From Isoetes taiwanensis (lineage: Eukaryota; Streptophyta; Lycopodiopsida; Isoetales; Isoetaceae): DNA of 64,000 nucleotides. Position numbers and translations under genes: made by a program. Positions within the stretch are counted from its first letter, which is position 1. Every line of letters starts with the position of its first letter. Of this stretch, positions 21,981 to 35,400 are shown piece after piece. The notes beneath the pieces are model-generated. The model ran no database searches. It was not told the DNA's origin and worked only from the letters and a program-made list of their open reading frames with translations. The stretch is taken from NCBI GenBank assembly GCA_021234155.1, contig JAJEKV010000015.1, positions 11,742,101-11,806,100 on the forward strand, given 5' to 3'.

Positions 21981-24900
21981 ACCCTTTGACCTAGACCTTC
22001 TCGAAAATTTGAAAATTGGGCTGTGTCTTTGGAGATGGATTAGGAATCGGTGGCAAAAAATCGGAATTTATTTTAGTACAATGCATTAATTGCGGGAATT
22101 TATGAATGTCTTGCCCTTTGCAAAAGCCCCCCGACTTCTACTTGCCACATCCGGAGGAGGACAGGCCCAAACTCCGCTCCGTCGGTTTCCCTTGCTCCGT
22201 ATTCACCGGCTGCAAGCTTCTCGGCGAGGTCCCAAGTGCAGCAGACCAAGTCACCGGCCCCCAAAGCATAAACCCTTCTAGAACACGGCAACCCACGGGG
22301 TTTTACGTTTTGGAGGCTCTCTCGCCTGTCAGTTGGGGCGGGACCTTGCGCCCGTGACTTGGCGTGGAGTGGGGGTGTTGGCCTTGAGCCACGACCCTAA
22401 AATCCCGGCTGCTTGCCCGAATTTCCTCTCCCCAAGGCCACGGGGGCCGGGCCGAGGCGACCTCCCTCTCAGGAATTGCGATTTGGCTACGCCAATGGAC
22501 TCGAAGCGTCGACATTGCCACGGGGACCAAGTTCCGTGGCGAAGACCACCCGACCTCCAGAAGCGCCAAAGTAGCTCACTTCCATCAAACTTCGTAGTCA
22601 ATTGGCCTAGGATGTGGATGCGGGATCTTGTCGTGGAGGCGTGAGTGTTTCTCTCTTTTGCAAAACCGACCTTGTAACTTGCTCCCTAGGGTAATTTCGC
22701 CATTAGGACGATTTGGCGGGGGTCGATTTGCCATTCGAACCTCCCGGTGCGGCGACAAGACAATGCGGTTTCTACATGGCCGACCTCGGGGCGCCCAGCG
22801 GTTTGACAAGTTCTCCCGGACCCGATCTGGAATCTTTTGGGCCTTCGAAAGGGGCCCTGAGCGGAGGATCAGCGGTGGGATAGGGGCAGGGCTCGGGAGG
22901 GGTGGTCATTAAGCGTCTGACCCGAGGGGCGGCTGCCCGGGAAGGGCTGCCTCGGGGAACTTTTGGATCCGCCTCTTGGGGGGGACTCTCCCCTCTTGTG
23001 AGGGATCCCCGCAAGGTCTGGCCTCGTTTGACTTGGGGAAGGGTGTATTTCGGTTGCCACTGCAGCGGGCTGCCCCGGCCGTTCTATCTTAACCCTTTGA
23101 CCTAGACCTTCTCAGAAAATTTCGAAAATTGGGCTGTGTGATGGAGATGGATTAGGATTCGGCGGCAAAAATCAGAATTTATTTTCGTACAATGCATTAA
23201 TTGCGAATTTATGAATGTCTTGCCCACCAAAAGCGCCCCCGACTTCTACTTGCCACATCGGGAGGAGGACAGGCCCAAACTCCGCTCCGTCGGTTCCCCT
23301 TGCTCCGTATTCGGCTGCGGCTTTCGGCCGGTCCCAAGTGCAGCAGACCAAGTCTCGGCCCCCAAAGCGCCAAACCCTTCTAGACACGGCAGCCCACGGG
23401 GTTTTACGTTTTGGAGGCCCTCTCCTTGTCCGGTTCGGGCGGGACCTTGCGCGTGACTTGGCGTGGAGTGGGGGGTGTTGGCCTTGAGCCACGGACCCTA
23501 AAATCCCAGGCTGCTTGCCCCGAATTTCCTCTCCCCAAGGCCACGGGGGCCGGACGGGCGACCTCCCCTCTCAGGAATCGCGATTTGACTACGCCAATGG
23601 ACTCGAGCGTCGGCGTTGCCACGGGGACCAAGTTCCGTGGCAGAAGACCACCCGACCTCAAGAAGCGCCAAAGTAGCTCACTTCCATCAAACTTCGTAGT
23701 CAATTGGCCTAGGATGTGGATGCGGGGATCTTGTCGTGGAGGCGTGAGTGTTTTCTCTCTTTTGCAAAACCGACCTTGTAACTTGCTCCCTAGGGTAATT
23801 TTAGCCATTAGGACGATTTGGCGGGGTCGATTTGCCACTTAGGAGCCTCCCGGTGCCCGAGCGACAAGACAATGCGGTTTCTACAAGGTAGACCCGGGGG
23901 GCCCAGCGGTTTGACAAGTTCTCGGACCCGATGTGGAATCTTTTGGGCCTTCGAAGGGGGCCACGAGCGGAGGATCAGCGGTGGGATAGGGGAGGCCGGG
24001 CTCGGGAGGGTGGTCATTAGCGTGCAGCCCGGGGAGGCGCTGCCGGGGAAGGGGCTGCCTCGGGAACTTTTGGATCCGCCTCTTGGGGTGGGACTCTCCC
24101 CTCTTGTGAGGGATCCTGCAAGGTCGGCCTCGTTTGACTTGGGGAAGGGTGCGGCTTTCGGTTTGCCACAGCGGGCTGCCCGACCCGTTCTATCTTAACC
24201 CTTTGACCTAGACCTTCTCAGAAAATTCGAAAAAATTGGGCTGTGTGATGGACATGGATTAGGATTCCGGTGGCAAAAATCAGAATTTATTTTAGGTACA
24301 ATGCATTAATTGCGAATTTATGAATGTCTTGCCCTTTGCAAAGCCCCGACTTCTACTTGCCACATCCGGAGGAGGACAGGCCCAAACTCGCTCCGTCAGT
24401 TCCCCTTGCTCCGTATTCTCGGCTGCGGCTTTCGGCCGGGTCCCAAGTGCAGCAGACCAAGTCACCGGCCCCCAAAGCGCCAAACCCTTCTAGAACACGG
24501 CAGCCCACGGGGTTTTCGTTTTGGAGGCCCTCTCCTTGTCGGTTGGGGCGGGACCTTTAGCGTGACTTGGCGTGGAGTGGGGGTGTTGGCCTTGAACCGC
24601 GGACCCTAAAATCCCGGCTGCTTGCCCGAATTTCCTCTCCCCAAGGCCACGGGGGCCGGGACGGGCGACCTCCCTCTCAGGAATGCGATTTGACTCCGCC
24701 AATGGACTCGAGCGTCGGCGTTGCCACGGGGACCAAGTTCCGTGGCGAGGAAGACCACCCGACCTCCAAGCGCCAAAGTAGCTCACTTCCATCAAACTTC
24801 GTAGTCAAATTGGCCTAGGATGTGGATGCGGGATCTTGTCGTGGAGGCGTGAGTGTTTCTCTCTTTTGCAAAACCGACCTTGTAACTTGCTCCCTAGGGT

Positions 24901-27900
24901 AATTTCAGCCATTCGGACGATTTGGCGGGGTCGATTTGCCATTCGAACCTCCCGGTGCGAGCGACAAGACAATGCGGTTTCTACAAAGGCCGACCTCGGG
25001 GGGCCCAGCGGTTTGACAAGTTCTCGGACCCGTCACGGAATCTTTTGGGCCTTCGAAGAGGGGCCCCTGAGCGGAGGATCCAGCGGTGGGATAGGGAGGC
25101 CGGGCTCGGGAGGGTGGTCATTAAGCGTGCTGACCCAGGGGGCTTGCTTTGCCCGGGGAAGAGGCTGCCTCGGGAACTTTTTGGATCCCGCCTCTTGGGG
25201 TCGGACTCTCCCCTCTTGTGAGGGATCCCTGCAAGGTCTGGCCTCGTTTGACTTGGGGAAGGGTGCGGCTTCGGTTGCCACGCAGCGGGCTGCCCGACCG
25301 TTCTAATGCTAACCCTTTGACCTAGACCTTCTCGAAAATTTCGAAAATTGGGCTGTGTGATGGAGATGGATTAGGATTCCGGTGGCAAAAAATCAGAATT
25401 TATTTTCGTACAATGCATTAATTGCGAATTTATGAATGTCTTGCTGCAAAAGCCCCCGACTTCTACTTGCCACATCGGGAGGAGGACAGGCCCAAACTCC
25501 GCTCCGTCGGTTCCCCTTGCTCCGTATTCACCCGGCTGCGGCTTCTCGGCAGGTCCCAAGTGCAGCAGACCAAGTCTCGGCCCCAAAGCGCCAAACCCTT
25601 CTAGAACACGGCAGCCCACGCAGGGGTTTTCGTTTTGGAGGCCCTCTCCTTGTCCGGTCGGGCGGGACCTTGCGCCCGTGACTTGGCGTGGAGTGGGGGT
25701 GTTGGCCTTGAGCCACGGACCCTAAAATCCCCGGCTGCTTGCCCCGAATTTCCTCTCCCCAAGGCCACTTTGGGGGCTTGGGGACAGGCGACCTCCCCTC
25801 TCCGGGAATCGCGATTTGACTCTACGCCAATGGACTCGAGCGTCGGCGTTGCCACAGGGACCAAGTTCCGTGGCCAGAAGACCACCCGACCTCAAGAAGC
25901 GCCAAAGTAGCTCACTTCCATCAAACTTCGTAGTCAATTGGCCTAGGATGTGGATGCGGGGATCTTGTCGTGGAGGCGTGAGTGTTTCTCTCTTTTGCAA
26001 AACCGACCTTGTAACTTGCTCCCTAGGGTAATTTCGCCATTAGGGACGATTTGGCAAAGGGTCGATTTGCCATTTCGGGCCTCCCGGTGCCCGAGCGACA
26101 AGACAATGCGGTTTCTACAAGGCCGACCTCGGGGCGCCCAGCGGTTTGACAAGTTCTCGGACCCGATCTGGAATCTTTTGGGCCTTCGAAGAGGGGCCCT
26201 GAGCGGAGGATCAGCGGTGGGATAGGGGGGCAAGGGCTCGGGAGGGGTGGTCATTAGCGTCACGACCCAGGGGGCGGCTGCCGAGGAAAGGGCTGCCTCG
26301 GGGAACTTTTTGGATCCGCCTCTTGGGGTGGGACTCTCCCCTCTTGTGAGGGATCCCGCAAGGTCTGGCCTCGTTTGACTTGGGGAAGGGTGCGGCTCGG
26401 TTGCCCACAGCGGGCTGCCCCGACCGTTCTAATCTTAACCCTTTGACCTAGACCTTCTCAGAAAATTTTGAAAATTGGGGTGTGATGGAGATGGATTAGG
26501 ATTCGGTGGCAAAAAATCAGAATTTATTTTTGGTACAATGCATTAATTGCGAATTTATGAATGTCTTGCCTTTGCCAAAAGCAAAGCCCCCGACTTCTAC
26601 TTGCCACATCGGGGAGGAGGACAGGCCCAAACTCCGCTCCGTCAGTTCCCCTTGCTCCGTATTCCGGCTGCGGCTTCTCGGCCAGGTCCCAAGTGCAGCG
26701 AGACCAAGTCTACGGCCCCAAAGCGCCAAACCCTTCTAGAACACGGCAGCCCACGGGGTTTCGTTTTGGAGGCCCTCTCCTTGTCGGTCGGAGGCGGGAC
26801 CTTGCGCCGTGACTTGGCGTGGAGTGGGGGTGTTGGCCTTGAAACACGGACCCTAAAATCCCGGCTGCTTGCCCGAATTTCCTCTCCCCAAGGCCACAGG
26901 GGCCGGGCCGGGCAACCTCCCCTCTCAGGAATCGCGATTTTGACTCGCCAATGGACTCGAGCGTCGGCGTTGCCACGGGGACCAAGTTCCGTGGCGAGGA
27001 AGACCACCCGACCTCAAGAAGCGCCAAAGTAGCTCACTTCCATCAAACTTCGTAGTCAATTGGCCTAGGATGTGGATGCGGGATCTTGTCGTGGAGGCGT
27101 GAGTGTTTCTCTCTTTTGCAAAACCGACCTTGTAACTTGCTCCCTAGGGTAATTTCAGCCATTCGGACGATTTGGCAGGGGTCGATTTGCCATTCGAGCC
27201 TCCCGGTGCCCGAGCGACAAGACAATGCGGTTTCTACAAGGCCGACCTCGGGGGCCAGCGGTTTGACAAGTTCTCGGGACCGATGTGGAATCTTTTGGGC
27301 CTTCGAAGAGGGGCCCCTGAGCGGAGGATCAGCGGTGGGATAGGGGGCAGGGCTCCGGGAGGGTGGTCATTAGCGTGCGGCCCAGGGGCGGCGCGGGGAA
27401 GGGCTGCCCGGGGAACTTTTTGGATCCCGCCTCTTGGGGTGGGACTCTCCCCTCTTGTGAGGGATCCACCGCAAGGTCTGGCCTCGTTTGACTTGGGGAA
27501 GGGTGCGGCTCGGTTGCCACAGCGGGCTGCCCCCCGGCCGTTCTAATGCTAACCCTTTGACCTAGACCTTCTCGAAAATTTCGAAAAATTGGGCTGTGTG
27601 ATGGAGATGGATTAGGATTCGGTGGCAAAAATCAGAATTTATTTTCGTACAATGCATTAATTTGCGAATTTATGAATGTCTTGCCCTTTGCAAAAGCGCC
27701 CCCGACTTCTACTTGCCACATCGGAGGAGGACGGGCCCAAACTCCGCTCCGTCGGTTCCCCTTGCTCCGTATTCACCGGCTGCGGCTTCTCGGCCAGGTC
27801 CCAAGTGCAGCGGACCAAGTCTCGGCCCCCAAAAGCGCCAAACCCTTCTAGAACACGGCAGCCCACGGGGTTTTACGTTTTGGAGGCCCTCTCCTTGTCG

Positions 27901-30900
27901 ATTTGGGCGGGACCTTGCGCCGTGACTTGGCGTGGAGTGGGGGTGTTGGCTTGAGACCACGGACCCTAAAATCCCCGGAGGCTGCTTGCCCCGAATTTCC
28001 TCTCCCCAAGGCCACAGGGGCCGGGCCGGGCGACCTCCCCTCTCGGAATCGCGATTTGACTACGCCAATGGACTCGAGCGTCGGCGTTGCCACGGGGACC
28101 AAGTTCCGTGGCCAGAAGACCACCCGACCTCAAGAAGCGCCAAAGTAGCTCACTTCCATCAAACTTCGTAGTCAATTGGCCTAGGATGTGGATGCGCGGG
28201 ATCTTGTCGTGGAGGCGTGAGTGTTTCTCTCTCTTTTGCAAAACCGACCTTGTAACTTGCTCCCTAGGGTAATTTCGCCATTAGGACGATTTGGCGGGGT
28301 CGATTTGCCATTCGGAACCTCCCGGTGCGAGCGACAAGACAATGCGGTTTCTACAAAAGGCCGACCTCGGGGGCCCAGTGGTTTGACAAGTTCTCGGGAC
28401 CCGATCTGGAATCTTTTGGGCCTTCGAAGAGGGGCCCATGAGCGGAGGATCCAGCGGTGGGATAGGGGGCAGGGCTCGGGAGGGTGGTCATTAGCGTGCA
28501 GCCCGGGGGGGTATTTGCCCGGGAAAAGGCTGCCTCGGGAACTTTTTTGGATCCCGCCTCTTGGGGTCAGGACTCTCCCCTCTTGTGAGGGATCCTGCAA
28601 GGTCTGGCCTCGTTTGACTTGGGGAAGGGTGCCGGCTCGGTTGCCCACAGCGGGCTGCCCGGCCGTTCTAATCTTAACCCTTTGACCTAGACCTTCTCAG
28701 AAAATTTGAAAATTGGGCTGTGTCTTGGAGATGGATTAGGATTCCGGTGGCAAAAAATCAAATTTATTTTTCGTACAATGCATTAATTGCGAATTTATGA
28801 ATGTCTTGCCCTTTGCAAAAGCGCCCCCGACTTCTACTTGCCACATCGGGGAGGAGGACAGGCCCAAACTCCGCTCCGTCGGTTCCCCTTGCTCCGTATT
28901 CTCGGCTGCGGCTTCCGGCCGAGGTCCCAAGTGCAACAGACCAAGTCTCGGCCCCCAAAGCGCAAACCCTTCTAGAACACGGCAGCCCACGGGGTTTTCG
29001 TTTTGGAGGCCCTCTCCTTGTCGGTCGAGGCGGGACCTTGGCGTGACTTGGCGTGGAGTGGGGGTGTTGGCCGCGGGAGCCGCGGACCCTAAAATCCCCG
29101 GGCTGCTTGCCCCGAATTTTCCTCTCCCCAAGGCCACGGGGCCGGGCCCAGGCGACCTCCCTCTCCGGAATCGCGATTTGACTCGCCAATGGACTCGAGC
29201 GTCGGCGTTGCCACAGGGACCAAGTTCCGTGGCGAGAAGACCACCCGACCTCAAGAAGCGCCAAAGTAGCTCACTTCCATCAAACTTCGTAGTCAATTGG
29301 CCTAGGATGTGGATGCGGGATCTTGTCGTGGAGGCGTGAGTGTTTCTCTCTTTTGCAAAACCGACCTTGTAACTTGCTCCCTAGGGTAATTTCGCCATTA
29401 GGACGATTTGGCAGGGGTCGATTTGCCATTAGGAGCCTCCCGGTGCCCGAGCGACAAGACAATGCGGTTTCTACAAGGTAGGCCTCGGGGCCGCCCGCGG
29501 TTTGACAAGTTCTCCGGACCCGATCTGGAATCTTTTGGGCCTTCGAAAAGGGGCCCCCTGAGCGGAGGATCAGCGGTGGGATAGGGGAGCAGGGCTCAGG
29601 GAGGGTGGTCATTAGCGTCGCGACCCGGGCAATGGCTGCCGGGGAAACTTGCCTGGGGAACTTTTTGGATCCCGCCTCTTGGGGTGGGACTCTCCCCTCT
29701 TGTGAGGGATCCTGCAAGGTCTGGCCTCGTTTGACTTGGGGAAGGGTGCCGGCTCGGTTGCCACCAGCGGGCTGCCCGGCCGTTCTAATCTAACCCTTTG
29801 ACCTAGACCTTCTCAGAAAATTTGAAAATGGGGGCTGTGTCTTTGGAGATGGATTAGGATTCCGGTGGCAAAAATCAGAATTTATTTTTGGTACAATGCA
29901 TTAATTGCGAATTTATGAATGTCTTGCCCTTTGCAAAAGCCCCCAGACTTCTACTTGCCACATGGGGAGGAGGACAGGCCCAAACTCCGCTCCGTCGGTT
30001 CCCCTTGCTCCGTATTCACCGGCTGCGGCTTCTCGGCCGGGTCCCAAGTGCAACAGACCAAGTCTCGGCCCCAAAAGCGCCAAACCCTTCTAGAACACGG
30101 CAGCCCACGGGGTTTTACGTTTTGGAGGCCCTCTCCTTGTCCGGTCGGGCGGGACCTTGCGGCAGAGTGACTTGGCGTGGAGTGGGGGTGTTGGCCTTGA
30201 GCCACGGACCCTAAAATCCCCGGGCTGCTTGCCGAATTTCCCTCTCCCCAAGGCCACGAGGGGCCGGGCCGGGCGACCTCCCTCTCAGGAATCGCGATTT
30301 GACTCTGCCAATGGACTCGAGCGTCGGCGTTGCCACAGGGGACCAAGTTCCGTGGAAGACCACCCGACCTCCAAAAGCGCCAAAGTAGCTCACTTCCATC
30401 AAACTTCGTAGTCAATTGGCCTAGGATGTGGATGCGGGGATCTTGTCGTGGAGGCGTGAGTGTTTCTCTCTTTTGCAAAACCGACCTTGTAACTTGCTCC
30501 CTAGGGTAATTTTAGCCATTCAGGACGATTTGGCGGGGTCGATTTGCCATTCCGGAACCTCCCGGTGCCCGAGCGACAAGACAATCCCGGTTTCTACAAA
30601 GTGACCTCGGGGGCGCCAGTGGTTTGACAAGTTCTCAGGACCCGATCACGGAATCTTTGGGCCTTCGAAGGGGCCCCTGAGCGGAGGATCAACGGTGGGA
30701 TAGGGGAGGCTCCTCGGGAGGGTGGTCATTAGCGTCACCCGACCCGGGGGGTCTTTTGCCGTATGGGAAGGGCTGCCTCGGGAAGTTTTTTGGATCCCGC
30801 CTCTTGGGGTGGGACTCTCCCCTCTTGTGAGGGATCCACCATTAAGGTCCTGGCCTCGTTTGACTTGGGGAAGGGTGCGGCTCGGATTTTACACAGCGGG

Positions 30901-31486
30901 CTGCCCAGGCCGTTCTAATCTTAACCCTTTGACCTAGACCTTCTCAGAAAATTTGAAAAATTGGGCTGTGTGATGGAGATGGATTAGGAATCCGGTGGCA
31001 AAAATCAGAATTTATTTTTCCGTACAATGCATTAATTGCGATTTTGAATGTCTTGCCCTTTGCAAAAGCCCCAGGGCTTCTACTTGCCACATTGGGAGGA
31101 GGCCGGGCCCAAACTCCAGCTCGTCGGTTCCCCTTGCTCCGTATTACCATTGGTGCGGCTTCTCGGCCGGGTCCCAAGTGCAACAGACCAAGTCTCCGGC
31201 CCCAAAGCGCAAACCCTTCTAGAACACGGCAACCCACGGGGTTTCGTTTTGGAGGCCCTCTCCTTGTCGGTCAGGCGGGACCTTTGCGAGTGACTTGGCG
31301 TGGAGTGGGGGTGTTGGCGCCAGCCACGGACCCTAAAATCCCTCTGCTTGCCCGAATTTTCCTCTCCCCAAGGCCACGAGGGGCCGGGCCAGGCGACCTC
31401 CCTCTCAGGAATCGCGATTTGACTCGCCAATGGACTCGAGCGTCGGCGTTGCCCTAGGGACCAGGTTACGTGACGAGAAGACCACT
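21981..31486. repeat. Satellite array: eight full ~1.11-kb units plus a truncated ninth
   Basis: Taking ACCCTTTGACCTAGACC as unit start, units begin at 21,981, 23,092, 24,198, 25,312, 26,438, 27,552, 28,677, 29,793 and 30,924. Full lengths run from 1,106 to 1,131 bp. The ninth stops near 31,486. All are in the same orientation and highly similar; differences are mainly short indels, many at CAG/CTG/CCGG sites. Conserved blocks include AATGCATTAATTGCGAATTT, CTTCTAGAACACGGCAGCCC and GTTTGACTTGGGGAAGGGTG. Open frames of 60-186 residues recur on both strands, but indels change the frame from unit to unit and no one frame is conserved, so I call it non-coding. I do not recognise it as 5S or 45S rDNA spacer or a named satellite. 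Confidence 0.95.
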
Positions 31487-31560
31487 CATGTTCACCCAAC
31501 TAAGAAATGAGTTTTAAGCGTCATATGCGTCGCATGCGGCGTCAATCGTCGCATGCGGCG
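31487..31560. repeat. CACTA-terminus-like sequence plus subterminal motif pair
   Basis: Directly after the broken ninth satellite unit comes CAACTAAGAAATGAG then TTTTAAGCGTC. This resembles the CAACAAGAAAAGGG...TTTAGCG of the outer terminus. Two exact CGTCGCATGCGGCG motifs follow at 31,528-31,541 and 31,547-31,560. It could be the left end of the transposase-bearing element, inserted into the array. No inverted partner was found. Confidence 0.45.
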
Positions 31561-32377
31561 TATTTTTATTCAAGCGACGTCGTTTAACTATTTTTATTTT
31601 TGTTGTGTACATGTTTGATCTTTGGGGCATGTTTGAGCCTAGACAATGCTTGAGCCTAAGAGGCTTGTTTGAACCTAGGTAGCATGTTCGACCCTAAAGG
31701 AAATGCAGGCGCCTACACGTTCAACGTCTGTAGGCTCCTCATGCTTCACTCTATGTATTTGGACTTGTTCACCCTACAAAATACCATTATTATTATCTGT
31801 TTTGAAAGGTAGGCGGTGATCCACAACGAGAAAGCTAGTGGATAGCATCAAATTAAGCAATGATCGGGTTAACTTGGTGGTGGCTTTGGTTTAAGGTTAG
31901 AAAATCGGGAGTAACTAAGATACCATTGAAGACTCTTTGCATGTTCTAGTCTAGAGGCAATGCTTGAGCCTATGTGGCTTCTTTGAGCCCATGTTCAGCC
32001 GTTCTTTATTCCTCAGATATAATGTATACCAAGGGGGGGAGGGGAAAAAAAAATTGAATTGAATGGGTTTTATTGCACCACGAAGACCAATAGACATAGC
32101 CTATCGGAAAAGTTGCGAGGATGTGCATAATATTTGACATATAAATTTAATGATCGTCTCCTCTAGGTGCTAACTAGAATTCGTCATTGTTAGCATTACC
32201 AACATTTGTATTAAAATGCGAAGTACATCGTATTTCGTGGAATTGCTACGGTGTAAAGATCTTTGCATGGTGGTGGTCCAACCTCTTGATGCTCGTTTTT
32301 CGGTGAGTTTGAATGCCTTGATGCGCGGAGGGCTCTTGAGGGCGTTATTGACTCCTCTAGCACAACACCTTGGAATA
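31561..32377. other. Unassigned spacer between subterminal motif and transposase relic
   Basis: Contains a short series of GAGCCTA/GTTTGARCCTA words at 31,610-31,700 and again near 31,960. A weak match to the tail of the minus-strand transposase may extend into 32,216-32,377. No separate gene seen. Confidence 0.4.
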
Positions 32378-35300
32378 TTAGGCGTCCCCTCGGTGTAGTT
32401 TGTATGATAAACCACCATGTTGGGTCTTGTCGATCGGTAAAGAAAAAAATCTGGTCAAAGAATTTTGGGCGTGAGATTGATATTGATGGTCTAAATTTTT
32501 GAAGTGGATATGTGTATGTGTGTACTGTTCACGGTTATGCGGAAGGACAAGCGTCTCACTACCGGGGTACATCTTGCTAGAGTTGGCGGTGAAAAAAGCC
32601 ACTTGTTCTATCATACTTTCTTGTAGGCTAGGCCCCTTAATTGAAGGTCAAACCAATCGACATCGAATATGAAGGTCTTAAAATTGCCACCAACTTCCAC
32701 CTCCATTATAGTCTTTAACCTCGGAGCCCAATCACGGTGGCAATTCGGCGATTACGATCGGCAACACTTGATTGAAACTCCATCGTGAATGATGCCATGA
32801 CTCCTTGGTCACAAGTCTTCTGTGTATGTCAAGAGAACTCACCACGATAGTGGGTCCCATGCCACCATATCGAGGGGTAAGATATATCTTGTCAAAAGCA
32901 CCATTAATGTCAATAGATACAATAACATCAAAAAGAAAATACTTTTCGATTTCGACATCAACATATTTTGTTGCAACTACCTTTTCATGACACCTTGTGC
33001 GTATGCCCATTCGTAGCTGTAATATACTCCCCTTGTGATATGCATCGGTCAAAGCTGTAATACCCATTCTCTTTCCATCTTGTCCGGCAAGGGTTCATAT
33101 CCATCGAGTGCGAGGGCTCGTCTATTATGTCGTCTCCATTCATGCCTCTTCTCTTCCATTTCTTCCTTTGCGTTCTCATAGCGAGCAATCCATTTTGCCA
33201 TTGGTGCGAATTGTAAAGAAAGAAATTGATTAACTATAATGATCATATCGGTGGAAATGACTTACGCATACCATGGCCTTCTGCCACTACCCCCACAATC
33301 TTCTCGTCCCCTTCATCACTCCATAGCGAGGTGCATACGGATGTCTGGCGGAAATATATTACGTCATATAGAAAAGTGACTCTTTCGCCAAGCCATCCCC
33401 TGCCATACTACCTTTGGGGCGTGCTCTTTGGCCGCACCATATCCTTCAATACCTTCATAAACCTTTCCAAGAAAAACATCCATCGGCGTATGCGGTTCCA
33501 TGACTCCACTTCCTCAATAAGATGTACCAAAAGATGGGTTTGGTTGTCAAGAAAGCTTCGTAGGAAACTCCTTCTCCAACAAGCAACATGCCTCGCCATT
33601 TTCACTTTCATCTCTTCAATTTAGTCTTTCGGTATAGTTTTTACACATCCACCTATGAGGTCCAAAACAAAAACTTAGCCACAAATAAAATAGGCGAGGG
33701 GACCACTAAATCAACATGGGTAACAACCTTATGACCTTTGATAGGGCACTTATTGCCTCAATGGTCCCTTGTCTAAAACTCCCCTAAAGGTCGGGGCATG
33801 AAGACTGCATGATCAAACACCAAATATAAGTTATGGGTTACATTTTATAGTAGTGCATATATATGTGGACTTCAATTGCTTACATGCAAGAACTTATGCG
33901 ATCATGGGACTTTAAACCGATCGACTCCCACTACTTGTGAATGCGGTTCGCAATGATTGCATGTAACCGGTTGGTGTTCTAAGGGCCCTTAAATCATCAT
34001 AAATAGCTCGATGGTCAGCCCTAGCAATAACCCATTGTCTTGGGAGGAAGTGGTTGCCCTTCACCTCGGATCCATGCCTCTTTCTTTGTATTACTTACCT
34101 TAAGGTCCATCACGGCATTTGTTGTGTCTTTTTGACCAAATACATGCTTCCATAAAAAGTTTCCCGTTCTTGAAGATATGCATCGGGTCTAAAAGGTGTT
34201 GAATCAATAATTCGGTCCAATATGGTAGTCTATAAAAAGCAGACTTCCTTTTCATATTGGCGATAAAGACTTCCTCCTCCTCCGGCTTCCTCGCCACCCT
34301 TTGTATAATTCCTCATCCTCCTTTGTCTAGGTGACTCTGAGCTCCGTGTTCTGGTGCCCCCCTCACGGATTTCCCCTTGCGGTTTTCCCCTCTTCCTTCT
34401 TATCCCAGCGCTCACCCCATTCTCGTATGGTAATTGCTTGGTGGTTACGTATAGTCTGATTGCCACCCGAATTGTCTACTTATTGCTTTACGAAGGGGTG
34501 CGTGGCGGCAAATACTTCCTAAAACCCTCGTATACTACTTTCTTGGATGCTTAGGTGGCGGTGCTGCAACTTTTCCCCACATATCATGCAAGGGAAGTGC
34601 CCGATGTCTTAAACCCGAACACTTTCGGCAAACCCGGAAAGTCATGCATAGTCCACAATAGTATACCTCTAAGATTAAAAGCGTCATTTTATGGGCATCG
34701 TGGCCACTGAATACTGTGTTCCACAAAGGGAGTAACTCATCCACAATTATTCTTAGGTACACATCTAAATTACTTGGTTTTTCTTCCCGGTATCAATAAA
34801 GTCATCATAATGTGCCACTCTTCATCAACAACCATGGGGTATGTTGTAGTTCACTATCATCAGCGGCCATGTAGACCATGCGATTCGATTGTGTACCATA
34901 TGGGTTTCGCCATCGGTGGCCAAGCCCAAAGCGCCGCGTTCGTGGTTCTTTTTCAAAGTCGGGGGGCCATGTCGCATCGACATGCTTCAAAACCCTAAAT
35001 TTGTCGCTCGGGACTCGCATCACATCATCACTAGATGCATGTGTGGCCGTGTGAAGTCCATTAGGCTAGCCAATGTCTTACAGCGGAACATCAACTTTAA
35101 CCTATAGAATAAATTATAGGCAACATATAAGAAAAAGAAAATAAGTGAATTTACAACTATTTGTAAGAAGTGGGATGCATATACCTTGGGATTATTGGAA
35201 AGTGTCGAATAACCTTAACGAGTACCATTTTTCCCTTTAGGTCATTCACGTATCTCGGTTCATTACATACGAGACAATGAGTGGACTTCTCATGCTTTCG

Positions 35301-35400
35301 GCGGGGGATAGAAGATCATACAATCATTTGGACATGCATGTATGACTTTATAACCAAGGCGGTCGCTTGAATCATTTTCTTAACTTGAGATCTGTCGGTA
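32378..35400 (-). pseudogene. CACTA (En/Spm) transposase relic, tnp2 plus DUF4218/DUF4216-like parts
   Basis: Read from high to low coordinates, the minus strand shows CACTA transposase blocks in family order. HACPNDCM is at about 35,318-35,347, then a CxxC pair (CLVCNEPRY) and VIRHFPIIPR at 35,180-35,290. FGLGHRWRNPYG with a downstream PWLLMK is within 34,805-35,023, and MYLRIIVDELLPLW at 34,720-34,762. LPYWTELLIQHLLDPMHIFKN is at about 34,160-34,240, LKSHD at 33,901-33,915, and HLLVHLIEEVE with RWMFFLERFMKVLKDMVR (DUF4218-like) at 33,408-33,560. A DUF4216-like end with FDVDWFDL and DPTWWFI is at 32,420-32,690. These elements encode a nuclear DDE-type transposase that acts on CACTA termini. 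Many frame changes and stops separate the blocks, so it cannot make a full protein as read. Introns or base-calling errors could explain a few breaks. Confidence 0.85.

Noticed and set aside
22090-31460. Dozens of 60-186-residue frames on both strands repeating every ~1.11 kb
   Set aside because: They lie in a tandem satellite, indels shift the frame from unit to unit, and both strands are equally open because of high GC.
21981-31486. Array as 5S or 45S rDNA intergenic spacer
   Set aside because: I see no 5S, 18S, 5.8S or 25S gene sequence in or beside it.
33226-33624. 132-residue plus-strand frame
   Set aside because: It is antisense to the recognisable transposase block on the minus strand.
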